The position numbers and the translations under genes were made by a program. From Anastrepha obliqua (lineage: Eukaryota; Arthropoda; Insecta; Diptera; Tephritidae), in contig NC_072893.1 of NCBI RefSeq assembly GCF_027943255.1, forward strand, positions 39,392,001 to 39,456,000: a stretch of DNA of 64,000 nucleotides, in the 5' to 3' direction. Position 1 is the stretch's first letter; each line of letters begins with the position of its first letter. Positions 1 through 10,334 of this stretch are shown here, in pieces. The notes under the pieces were generated by a model that did no database searches, was not told the DNA's origin, and was given only the letters and a program-made list of their open reading frames with translations.

Positions 1-1359
1 ATACTGTGAAAATCTGGTATCTGATTGATTTGCAAATTCATCGAATTCAAAGGGCGCACTTAGAAGGTCCTAATAATTAACTAATGAAGTACTGCAGCCT
101 ATCATAAAAAGCGTGATATCCTTTATTTTATGTGGATTGAAACTACAAATTACATTTAAGTTAATTCCTAACTACGGGAACGCATCTATCCAAGCGAATC
201 GCGTAACTGGTATATAAAAAATAAAAATTTATGCATAAAATAGAACAAAACAAAAACTGTGAAAAATACCATAACTATTATCAATAAAAACAAATACAAA
301 TATAAAATAAAACTTTCAATGAGAAAAGTTCGCAGTAATGGGAAAATAGAAATTAAGATGAAGTAGAAAACAACAAGCAAAAAGTGCCATTTCAAATGTC
401 AATGGGGTTTATTTGATAAACTAAGAATAAAATGGAATGCGACAAAAGCAGAAAAACGGAGAATAAGTTGCAGTACATAGCCGTAGGTTCAGTACTGATA
501 TTGAGACATTCACTATACTCGTACACTCACATTGTCCGGGAACCACAGATACATACACATGTACATCTGCACTTGAACTCTGCAGCCTTTTGCTTGCAAT
601 GTGGTCAAACTTTCTTTGGTTTTACTAAACTTTGACTTGTCCACTTCCATCCATATTTGGTGTTGCATTCAACAACAGTACTTTGAATATTCAACTACAC
701 TAAAGTGTTATGTGAAAGTAATTGCAAATGTTGTTACTTTGGCAGTGTGCTGACACATGTACATATGTATGTGGGGACAAACTTATAAATACAATATAAG
801 GTTTATCCTGAACAATAATACAGTGAAGTATCATTGATGTGGGCAGCGTAGTAATTCGGACGCTGAAATATTTTCAACTTCAGACTTTGTATTACCGACA
901 GCCTGTCTTCTTTCCATGGACTTCTTAAATTTCGGCATCCTTTGTATGCCTTCGATAAACTCATATCGCTACTGGTTCCATAATTTGCAGTATTCTGCGT
1001 CGTTAATGCGCAAAGGTCAACGCATATAGCGAAGAAACTTCATTCGAACGTCCCAAGGCCATCGCATTCAACGCTTTTTTTTTTGTTTTTTCTGACATCC
1101 AAGCATAATTGCATTACACCGAGGTAGAGACTTGATTGTGCCTATTGGACCACAATTGGAACCTGCGTTTAGGCCCTCTGCCTAATACATCAGGTAATAC
1201 ATCGAATATAGTCGTCCAGTCTTGTCAATTTCTTTCACTGTAGGTACTATCAAAAGGAACATCAAAAATGCGGTATTGACCATGAAATTGGTATTGCTCT
1301 TATCACTGTATGATTTACTGTAGTCGTAATTGATAAACTCAGACGTCTAGGATTGTCAT
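1..1359. other. AT-rich DNA with no recognised gene
   Basis: The longest open frames here are about 70 codons, T-rich or low in complexity, and resemble no family I know. There is a short T run near 1075-1088. No transposase or reverse transcriptase motif was seen on either strand. Part of the right side could be the 3' flank or untranslated end of the minus-strand retroelement that follows, but nothing proves it. Confidence 0.5.
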
Positions 1360-2165
1360 CAGTTCACCTTTTGCTGACCTCTACTGCAACTCTTCCTGCA
1401 TGCCGCATCTCACACTCGCTTGTATGCCAAACGCCAGAGTCAACTCCTCGCGCCTTCTTGCGAACAGTGGAATAGATCAGACTTCGCGTCTTCGAGCTCT
1501 TCAAGGCAGATTGGGCAATATGGTGAAGCAGCCAGACCAAATCTGTGCAAAATCTGTGCTTTTGAAGCATCCATGTCCAGTTAGCAACTGTGCTAGGTAA
1601 AAGTGAGCCTCTCCAAATATACATTACAACCATATCTCGGCGTTCGGGATGAGCTCGTGTGTTCAGCGACCACTAGATTATGAGTCCCATCTTCGTTGAC
1701 ATTCATTAAGCGTTGAGCTTCGTTGCTCTTGTTTCTGCCCCCTTGAAGGTATTTTATCTAATCTGTCAAAGAGGTGATGTAAGTTGCGTGCTCGGATATC
1801 CAAGGGTATTTTTCCGGCAATAACACTTGTCGCGTTAGAGCTTTTGCGCTCGCTGCAACCGCGTACTCTTTAAAAGTCACGAGTGAGTTGATCATGACCC
1901 CCTGATATGATACTTAAGCGCAGGTTTGGACTGAATGTCAAGGCTCCCGACATTGGTGGTTAAGTTCTCCCTCCTCCGTCTGGTCAGTAGGACTGTTTCC
2001 ATTTTCTTCTGGAGTTTCGCTTTGTAGAGCCAACAACAACAATCGCAATGTCGTCAGCATATCTTACTAGCGTTGCATTCATAGGAAGCTCCAAGCTCAT
2101 ACATCCAATGCATATGTTCCGGTTCGTTCATAACTCTGTGCTGTATATTAGGACGGATGTCATGA
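1360..2165 (-). pseudogene. R1/LOA-type non-LTR retrotransposon, 3' coding fragment
   Basis: Read on the minus strand this is the end of a reverse transcriptase ORF. The catalytic motif YADDIAIV lies at about 2041-2061 and is followed by the thumb and connection region. A cysteine-histidine knuckle close to the end of the protein (CPIC, then LFHC) lies at about 1465-1520. The reading frame is broken by several frameshifts and stops, so the copy is dead. The endonuclease and the first half of the reverse transcriptase are absent. The YADDIAIV wording and the C-terminal zinc knuckle are typical of the R1/LOA side of the non-LTR tree, but I cannot fix the clade. It is immediately followed by a second retroelement relic on the opposite strand. 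Confidence 0.75.
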
Positions 2166-3019
2166 GAGTCTTATAAAGTATGATTTGTGCTTTGTCCACA
2201 GAGGACTTTACTGCTCAGTTGCCTACTTAATCTGAGGAAGCTAGTAAGTGCAGAGATATTCTCAGTGACACTTCAACTGACACGACTCTCAGTTCCCTTC
2301 CCCGGGAGTACTGCATGCTCGAGCAATGGAGCAACATTTCTGGTTCTTTAGGTACCGCCATCAAAAAGAAATCCGATTTCGGCCAGTCCGAAAAAACAGT
2401 TGCTACGACAAGGAATGTTATGCTGCCGCAGAAAGAAAGGATGCTGCCTATAGAATCACGCTGCGATCGGACGCAACGCGAGCCATGTGGGATCGCTACC
2501 GTAAGCTTAAAAAGACGTACTATCAGAAGGAAGGCATGAGAGGCCGAATTACGTGAGTGCAAGGAGCTGGAGATGCTGGGCAAAAGAAAAAACGCCAAAA
2601 ATTCTACCAGAAGGCTTGCCTTCTTGCGGAAAGTTTCAAGACCGGGTGCTTTTCTGTAAGAAAGAAGACGACGATCAGGGAACTGACATCCAGAGCAATC
2701 TTAAATTATGGAGCGAACACTTCTCGAACATGTTAAATAGTGACAGCTGCGAATGCCGCAGAGAATATGAAGATCCCGATACCCCAAATCGTAGACGACG
2801 CAACTGTCGTTCCACTACCCGACCATGACGAGGTGAGAATAGTGCCGCTAAAGAACAACAAAGGAGCGTGAGCCTGCCACCGAGTTCGACTAACTCAGCC
2901 GGCAGGCCGGTGGCGAGACGCTGGAAAATATGGTCGAATGAAAATATTGCCTGCCGATTGGAATTTAAGTGTGCTCTACCTAATCCACCAGAAGGGTGAT
3001 TCTGCAATCTATGCCAATT

Positions 3020-3384
3020 ACAGTGAGATTATATATCTATATATATATATATATATATATCTATATATATATATATATAATTGGTGACACACCCTTTCTG
3101 AGTGTTTGACCAATCCCCTCCTCCTATTTGTGGTGTGCGTCTTGATGTTGTTCCACAAATGGAGGGACCTACAGTTTCAAGCCGACTCCGAGCGGCAGAA
3201 ATTTTTTATGAGGAGATTTTTCAGGGCAGAAATGCACTCAGAGATTTGCCATTGCCTGCCGAGAGGCGACCGTTATTAGAAAAAACTTTTTCTTCATTTT
3301 GGTCTTTCACCAAGATTCGAACCTATGTTCCCTCTGAATTCCGAATGGTAGTCACGCACCAATCCACTCGGCTACGGTGGTTGC
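3020..3384 (-). repeat. tRNA-derived SINE, copy 1 (most complete)
   Basis: The repeat reads 5' to 3' on the minus strand. A tRNA-like head with pol III boxes lies at the right end, followed by a unique body containing CCTCGGCAGGCAATGGCAAA-like sequence, and a 3' end that runs into a (TA)n tract at about 3025-3080. Related copies lie at 11505-11705, 23625-23935, 25612-25825, 53196-53360 and 54226-54515, so this is a dispersed family. It sits inside the reverse transcriptase of an older retroelement. It encodes no protein; the 100-codon open frame across it is accidental. The element from which it borrows retrotransposition machinery cannot be named from this window. Confidence 0.8.
3314..3374 (-). 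promoter_or_regulatory. Internal pol III promoter (A and B boxes) of the SINE head
   Basis: On the minus strand TAGCCGAGTGG (3364-3374) fits the tRNA A-box consensus TRGYNNARNGG. GGTTCGAATC (3314-3323) fits the B box GGTTCGANTC. Their spacing of about 40 nt is tRNA-like, and the A-box wording with a long intervening arm recalls a leucine or serine type tRNA. The boxes are best preserved in this copy. In the copy at 54226-54515 the B box is damaged to GGTTAGAATC. Confidence 0.7.
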
Positions 3385-3644
3385 GGTTGGGATCAGTCTT
3401 CTAAGTATCACCTACAAAGTTCTAGCGAGCATATTAAGTGAAAGGGTGAAGCCCGCCATCAACCAATTCACTAGACCCTATCAGTGTGGCTTTAGACCCA
3501 GATATTCACAATACGGCAGACATAAACGAGTAGACATATTCAGAATTTCGTCAACAATAAGCAGTCACTGCCCTTTGGGAGACCATACCAGGAAGATGGG
3601 GTGGCCGTACATAAACCATAGACATATAAGCTGCAAACAAGAAT

Positions 3645-5535
3645 AATCTTTCACTAACTGTGTGAGTGCCCAAGTCTGAGGGCTCTACGAAATAGAATGG
3701 TGGGGGAATTCTCTGTGGATACCTTGAAAGAAATTGCAGAAAAGAATAGTTGACACTGGCAAATTCATGGTCGAATTAAGATGGTTTGACTAGGTTCTAG
3801 GCCTGTGGTAGGACAAGTGGAATATCAAAATGGCATCTTTTGTGCTAATTTGATCTGGGCTGATGCATTCAGACAACATCTTAATGAGAGTTACTAATAA
3901 ATGATGCCGAGATAATTTGCTAGTAAATATTTTGAGATTTCTGGGAACATTAGAGTCCGGTCATCCCTCGGAGCGATACTATATTCTCAGGCACTTCTTG
4001 CGAAGAAGTGAACATGGAAATTATACTCAGTAGACATGGCCTGTAAGAGCAATAACTTTTTTTTAATCTGGCTTTATCAGGCGTTTGGAGTCAGCATAAA
4101 GTCTTTCCACTTGCAGAACACGATTTTTTCACGTCATATCAGGCACTGCCCGACTACCATGTAATTGTTCATTTAATCGAGATTATACTGTATCTGCATT
4201 GTTGTAGTGAGTATTCAAACTATTTAATATGTAGTAGAACATGCGGAAAATTGAGAAAACTCTTCTAAATCTTGTATGCCCGCAAAAGGACAATTCTCAT
4301 TTAATTCCAACAACGAATACTCAGGTTAGATTAGGTAAGGTGGGTACTCCGACAGCGATACACTTACAGATAAGTGCAGAATATCTGCCAAACAACCAAC
4401 GCTTAGATTTCAGTAACATTCCAGAAGGCAATTTCAGCAAACTTTGTAAATAGTTTGCCGTGAATTAGTGGTGAGGAGATGAAGACAGAGATGTTTGGTC
4501 GACCAGCTGCGTAGCTGAGACATGATGTCAGAGAAAAATGTATCGACCAATGCTATTGCAGTTAATTTTCTACTCTGTTCTTCTTTTTCTTATTTCCTAT
4601 TTTCTTATTTTCTATTTTGTTATTGCTGTTGGGCTTGCAGCTGCACTATATTCACTGACCACAAGCCACGTTGGTGCAATGTCTTTCAAACTTTATTGGT
4701 TGCAATTGCAAATGACACAGCTGTAACCACAACAGCAACACTAACAACAATGACTGCAACAACAACACCTACGCCAAACAATTTACAACAGCGTCGGCAA
4801 GTAAATAAATAGCATAAGTCTATATATAATCAGATTGCTGAAAGCCCAATATAAGAGAATGAGGAGTGGCGGGCAAAGCAGATTGTTTAGTTGTGGGGCA
4901 GGCGAAAGTAATGCAGGCATTTTGTAAGAACTAAGGCAGGCAGGAAAAGGCAAATAAATGCAATAAAGGAGAAGAACTTTCAGTAGTGGTCAATTATATA
5001 CTTTTAATATATAAAAACTGGATTCTTCAACTTCCTAACATTTTCCAAATTGCTCCAATCATTTGAATCAGGGTAATATTTGTTTCACAGTGAGATGGGA
5101 TACCATCAATAGCGTCACTTTAGTCTATAGCAGAATTATGCGAAGCTTTCTGCGGGCACATATCAAAGGACAAGTGTCGTGATCTTTACTGCAGCAATCG
5201 GTATTCATTTTTATTGCTGATAATATTTAACTAAACAAAATTTTAATCTTAACTTATTTTCAAAATTTATCTAATAATCGAAACGATGCCTGATTTTTGC
5301 ACCAGGTAGCTCCAACACCCTTATGGGATATCTAATTACAGTTTGGCTTCGGCTAAATAAATTAAAAGTAAATAGTACGAAGTTTCATCAAAATTGTAAA
5401 AAGGTATTTAAAAAGGGTTTTAGCTTACAGGCTTCTCTCGCACTTGCCTTTTACCAAAGCCACACGACTGCGAAATTTCATCAAAATCTATTAAAATTTG
5501 GCTTATGTTTCCGTATGATTTTCTGTTACGCTGCA
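3645..5535. other. No recognised gene
   Basis: This is AT-rich sequence with short chance ORFs (up to 96 codons at 4522-4812, made of T-rich and ACA-rich low-complexity DNA). I see no transposase, RT or host protein motif. Confidence 0.5.
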
Positions 5536-5539
5536 AACT

Positions 5540-6725
5540 AAGTGAGCTGCTTAAAAGTTTCGATCCGAGAAGTGCTTAAAACCTCTTCTATGTGAGCCGA
5601 TACGCGAGAGCTCGCTTTGTCTTGATGAAGGATGATTCGTCTTCTGTGGTTGGTTTTCCTTAAGGGGTTAGGTGGGTTTGAAAATTTCAAAAAATCGAAT
5701 TTTGTTTTTTTGTCTCATTAAATAGTACAGTATGTTTAAAACACTCTCCTAAAATTTTAAGTCAATCCGAGTAAAATTCTAAGAGATAGACCCTTCAAAA
5801 GTTCCGCCCATTAGGCCACGTCAGTTGAGCGCTTGCTCGTATACGTGTTTATCTCAAAACTTCAGTTTTCAAGTCGGTGGACACGATATCTCGAAAAGTT
5901 ATGAAGCGATTTAGTTCAAATTTTGTACAAATCTTTGAAATAACATTATCTAGTTATTGAACGAAGGATTTTTTTTTGTTAATTACAACAATTTTTTTTT
6001 TAGCCAATATATGTCGAAAATTTCACTAAAAAATGTGTTTTTTGGTTCAAAGCCTGTCATAAATTCAAATTTTGATTTTTTTTTTCCTTCGTACAACAAC
6101 GAGATTTATCCATGTACTAACGAAATCCGTTTGGTTTTCTGATTTTAGATGAACCAATAATGAGCTATGCTGTCCACGGCAAGAGCATTTTTTTTTGAGA
6201 CGTCAAGGAAGATGAGGTACCAACGGCTGAGTTTTCGAAATTTTTAAATAAAAATTTCACAAAATACTGTTTATATATTATATGTATCTTAGATACAGTG
6301 AATTGCTTAAATAAAATATATGATTTTATATACTAAAATAAAAAAGTCAAAATCTTCTTTTTTTCAACCTCTGAAACCCACCTAACCCCTTAATTCTCCG
6401 AAAACTTCGGACGAACAAATAGTTGTGTACTCCTCGAATTGATTGTATTAAGTTTTCTTAGTGGTACAGTTGCGACGTGACCAGATTTTTCGAAAATACC
6501 AGACGACCATTTGCTTTGAGATGCTTCTTCCGCGAACAACTTTTTTGGAATTCAGCTCATCTGGAACTCCCATGCTATGGATTGCTGCTTTGTTTCGGGC
6601 ATATATGACTAGATCCAAGATTCGTCACCTCTTGCGATGTCATATATGTGATTTGAATCACCGTGGCTGAATTCTTCCAACCGGCCTTCCATTAGTATTT
6701 GGATTTGGCATTATCACCGAGCCGA
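5540..6725 (-). pseudogene. mariner-type transposase relic split by a MITE
   Basis: Minus-strand translation in shifting frames gives a mariner catalytic core. The first acidic motif is ARGDESWI (about 6590-6620), followed by MPETKQQSIAWEFQ and GHVATVPL. After the inserted MITE comes the second acidic motif, RRRIILHQDKASSRVSAHIE (about 5590-5650). The transposase halves lie on either side of a 726-bp element flanked by TTAA on both sides, so the MITE inserted into an already resident mariner. The third aspartate region, the N-terminal DNA-binding domain and the ITRs are not visible. Stops and frameshifts occur throughout. The HQDKAS wording resembles SETMAR-like mariners. Confidence 0.7.
5660..6393. 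mobile_element. MITE with TTAA flanks and GGGGTTAGGTGGGTTT TIRs
   Basis: The ends are exact inverted copies of GGGGTTAGGTGGGTTT (5664-5679 and 6374-6389). Each is bordered by TTAA (5660-5663 and 6390-6393), which would be the target-site duplication. The interior of about 690 bp is AT-rich, has long A and T runs, and codes for nothing recognisable. It contains a GGACACGATATCTCGAAAA stretch reminiscent of the foldback MITE at 8590-9310. TTAA duplications suggest a piggyBac-like or Sola3-like mobiliser, but a Tc1/mariner TA duplication (T-TA-A) would look the same here. It splits a mariner relic. Confidence 0.75.
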
Positions 6726-6751
6726 GGAGGAGATGACAAACGTATGGGGTA

Positions 6752-8492
6752 GCAAGTAGCACCGAAGCGCCGTTTTGATACCATTATGAGACCTCCAACA
6801 GGCAGATATCTAGAGCCAGCCACAGCTATATTGGATTTATGTTGGCACACTGCCCCAGGCTGTCAAAGAAAGGAGCGCCCAGTGACCTTAGTCATCTAGC
6901 TGCCAAACCCGGACATTTACAGAGATAATGCTCTACAGTCTCCTTTTCTGAAAGGTCCCCACAGCTTCTCTAATAAGGGTTTAAATGGTAACCCTAGCTT
7001 TTCCGCGTGTGTGCCGATCGTTCAGTGACCGGTAAACACAGCTACGAGCTTGGGAATTGAATGGCGAGGAGTCCAAAGAACTTTCTGAGTCCTTCGTATA
7101 TCGTATTGAGTCCAAAGGATTTTCGAAATAGCTCATGAAGAAATGGAGCTCCATCTTTTCTGCGCTTTCCTGAGAAATAATTTGTGCAGTTCTCCTTTAA
7201 CAACTGTCAGGGGTATGCCGATGACCGAGTAGGAGGTCTCTAAAACCAATTCAGTCCCCTTCCTGGCAAGCTCATCTGCAATTGCATTTCCCTATATGTT
7301 CTTATGTCCGGGAACCCAGATCAGAAAAATGTTACCTGCACACCCAAGAGATTTGGTCTTTTCCTTACAGGAGTTTACTAATTTCGTTCGGCACCATGGC
7401 GTCGTGAGAGCCTTAATCTCGGCTCGACTATCGGAGAAAATGTTAATATCTCCCTCACTCACACGTTTCCTAAGCATTTTGCTTGCTTGCAGGATCGCAA
7501 AGATATCTGCTTGAACGCTAGCAGTATTCGGCAGGTTTAAGGAAATAGACATATTGGCTGATTTAGAGAAAACCCCTGCTCCGACTCCCGATTCCATCTT
7601 TGAACCGTCAGTGAAGACAGAGGTGCAAGCTTCGGTACACATTTTCTCCTCGATCTAATCTTGCCTATTTGGAAAGATTGCCCGAACACGACACTCAAAC
7701 TCTAGTTTGCGGATAGAGAGATCTGTTCGAAGTTCGTAGAAATACGGTGTTAACTGCCCGAAAATGCTACCATGCCCCTTGAGAGTTTGCCTCCAGAGGC
7801 CAAACTCCTTTAACCTGATTGCAATTTGAAATAACGGAAAAGTCGATGGGAATTAAGTGGAAAAGGACAATCAGAGCAGCACTGGGCCAAGTTTTACATG
7901 CTCCGGTGATGCTAATGCATGCAGTCCTTTGCACCCTCTCCAGTTTAGTGAAATTATAGCCCTTCCGAAGAGCTTCCCACCAAACTAGGTATCCATACGT
8001 TAAAATTGACAACACCACTGCATTGTAAATCCACAGCACGACCTGTGGCTTAAGTCCCTATTTCTTACCGAACATAGATTTGCAGGAGTGCTGACCTTCT
8101 TTACCCGATTTTCAATATGTGGCTTCCAATGGAGTTTGGAGTCAAGTACCACTCCAAGATACCTAGCTTCTGATGAGAGCGGGAGAACGTGGGTGTTTAA
8201 TTTGGGAAGTAGAAAGGGTGGAGGTTTATATTTTCTGGTAAATAGCACCAGCTCCATTTTGTCAGAGTTGACTCGGAGGCCACAAGTGGCAGCCCAGCGA
8301 CTGAGTGCAGCCAGTGACCTTTCCAAAACCTCAGCCATGTCTCTGAGGAAAACGGTCCCGATACCATCAGGACCAAGTCATGGGTATTTGCTACTACCTT
8401 AACACCACTTTTAGTTAGCATTATCAGAACTTCGGCAATAGCAACTAGCCAAAGTAGGGGCGAAAGAACACCACCCTGTGGCGAAATGATAA
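6752..8492 (-). pseudogene. LOA/I-like non-LTR retrotransposon 3' half (RT end, RNase H)
   Basis: From right to left on the minus strand I can read RT motif B as PQGGVLSPLLW (about 8455-8485), a decayed catalytic box where YADDLVLM has become ANTHDLVLM (about 8370-8400), and YLGVVLDSKLHWKPH (about 8130-8175). The RNase H domain follows with VFTDGSKMESG (about 7580-7625), IFSDSRAEIKAL (about 7410-7440), WVPGHKNI and then ADELARKGTE (about 7250-7320). The aspartates and histidine expected of RNase H can be seen, but an in-frame TAG sits just after WVPGHKNI and other frames are shifted. The 5' half is missing. A close relative lies on the plus strand at 34100-35013 and shares the RNase H sequence almost word for word. 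Confidence 0.82.
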
Positions 8493-8589
8493 CAAATATT
8501 TTATTATTACGTCAGCGAGTCAGCTGATTCTGTCAAATTTACTCAAGGTAGGATAGCGGTGCTCAGAGAGATCTTTATCTCACTCAGTA

Positions 8590-9310
8590 TTAAGGGGGAA
8601 GTCTACTGTGACAAGGGAAAAAACAGGCTTATTTTCCGGATTTTATTTCTAACAAAATATTGCTCGTAAATAAAATCTATTTAAACTCTTATCTTTATTA
8701 TATATTTAAGTTTTCGAAAAAAAAATTTTAAGTCAAAATATTCAAAATGGCCGCTGTGACACTTCTGCAAGCGCAGGTCCGCTTTTCTATACGGTGTACA
8801 CGATATCTCGAGTTCTGATAAATGAATCAGCTTAAAAATTTAATTATATATTCTCTGTAATAGTGTCTCTCGTCTGACATAGCATTTTTTTGATATCGTT
8901 ATTTGTTAAATTGTTATAAACAATAGTAACATCAATTTTAGGCAAAAAAAAAGAAAAAAATTTCAAGAATTTTTTTTTCAACGCCAAAATTTTTTATCGA
9001 CATAATCCTACGTCAGACGAGAGTCAATACTATGTATATGATAACAATATTTTGTTTTTTTGTTTTAGATCACCGAAACGTGAGATTTCATGTACACCGT
9101 TTAGGCACCTAAGAAAAGCGGACCTGCGCTTGCAGAAGTGCCACAGCGGCCATTTTGAATATTTTGACTTAAAATTTTTTTTTCAAAAACTTAAATATAT
9201 AATAAAGATAAGAGTTTAAATAGATTTTATGTACGAGCAATATTTTGTTAGAAATAAAATCCGGAAAATAAGCCTGTTTTTCCCCTTGTCACAGTAGACT
9301 TCCCCCTTAA
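8590..9310. mobile_element. Foldback MITE with very long terminal inverted repeats
   Basis: The two halves are near-identical reverse complements over about 200 bp from the outer ends (8594-8795 against 9105-9306), starting GGGGGAAGTCTACTGTGACA. Weaker symmetry continues inward: CTCTCGTCTGACATAG near 8868 pairs with CTACGTCAGACGAGAG near 9010, so most of the element can fold on itself around about 8950. TTAA borders both ends (8590-8593 and 9307-9310). There is no coding capacity. The arms carry a palindromic-looking GCAAGCGCAGGTCCGCTTTT block. It lies between two retroelement relics. Confidence 0.82.
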
Positions 9311-9429
9311 GTTATAAATATCGACTTCGCTTGCCAAGAGAAGATTTTTCATTTAAAAAATTGATTCGAAGATTTCTCCTGGTTCAACGAGAGCCAATAG
9401 CTATGTCAGCCAACTTTGGACTCGTCGTA

Positions 9430-9870
9430 GCAACATAAGCCAGTGGCATGTCATATAGTAATTTTGCATTTCTGCGCGGATTTGCGAAATATTATAATAA
9501 TTCGTATACTAGAAAAATATGTGGACTACGATGCCCTGGTTCGTTTGCAACTTGATATGGAATCCAATTGATAACTTTAGCTCTAATCTCGATAAGATCG
9601 AAATACTGCCACGTAAGGTTGTTCGTTTTGCTCTTCAGTCACTTAATTTTTCAGAACCTTCAGCTTCTTATAGTGTTCGTTGTAGGTTTATCGATTTGAA
9701 ATCGCTGAAAACTAGAAGAACTCACATTTATCTAGGATCTGACCTATGGTTATATTAATTGAACCGTTCTGCTTCAACGGATATGTTTTAATGTGCTCAA
9801 CGGAATTCGCTTTTTCAAAAGCTTTTTATATGCATTCAATTAAAACAAACTCTTTTACGGCGGGTGATGT
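9430..9870 (+). pseudogene. Jockey/CR1-like non-LTR C-terminal fragment
   Basis: Plus-strand frames contain a C-terminal, post-RT segment of the Jockey/CR1 kind: RGFAKYYNNSY, then a decayed tract, then VRFALQSLNFSEPSASYSVR and LIDLKSLKTRR-like wording (about 9450-9720). This part normally follows the RT thumb and precedes the 3' end. The upstream catalytic RT is absent. The scrap at 28175-28645, which holds an RT catalytic box of similar type, might come from the same family. Confidence 0.55.
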
Positions 9871-10334
9871 ACGACTACTCATTTCAGTGTTGTCAGGTAG
9901 ATTTTAATTAACTCAGCTAAAAGAAAAAGGGAAATTACAAAAAAATCTAAAAAAAGATAATTTCAGCAAAAAAGTAAAGGAAACAAAAATTATGTAATTG
10001 CTTGTTGCGCCATATCTTTTTTATTTCATAGTACATATGTTATAACATTTTTTAAATCGCAATTTATAAAAAAAAACTGTAACTCAAAAAAGTTAACTTT
10101 GCTAATAGGCTTGAGTAACAGAAATTAATTTCATAAAAAAAAAAACATTATCAATTTATTATCATGGACTAATAAATACGCAACTTAATTAGTGTTGCAA
10201 TAATTTAAAACTTGAATTGAATTGCAGTAAAAGGCATATTTTAGTGATAGCAAAAAACCATAAATTGAACGCAAAAACAGTAAATAAAATGCCGATAACA
10301 AATAAAAAGTTTTAATCAACAAAGTTCTCATTTA
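9871..10334. other. AT-rich spacer
   Basis: Very AT-rich, with many A runs. No ORF of note and no element motif recognised. Confidence 0.5.

Larger units (their letters stand above)
2290..3640 (+). pseudogene. Non-LTR retrotransposon RT fragment split by a SINE
   Basis: The region encodes in shifting frames the linker between endonuclease and reverse transcriptase and then the start of the RT domain. Recognisable pieces are a charged segment with YDKECYAAAERKDAAYR (about 2400-2455), the linker ending LPADWNLSVLY (about 2950-2985), and, after an insertion, GISLLSITYKVLASILSERV and YQCGFRPR (about 3390-3500). The first RT block breaks inside the usual NYRGISLL motif: NYS ends near 3022 and GISLL resumes near 3390, with the SINE copy between them. 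The element must therefore have been present before the SINE. Frameshifts and loss of all catalytic aspartates make it a relic. The wording resembles RTE/R4-like elements of Diptera, and the fragment at 47.4-48.8 kb is of similar type. Confidence 0.72.

Noticed and set aside
3102..3404. 100-codon ORF as a gene
   Set aside because: It runs through the antisense of the SINE, and related frames appear at the other copies (23629-23877, 54258-54554), so it is a by-product of the repeat.
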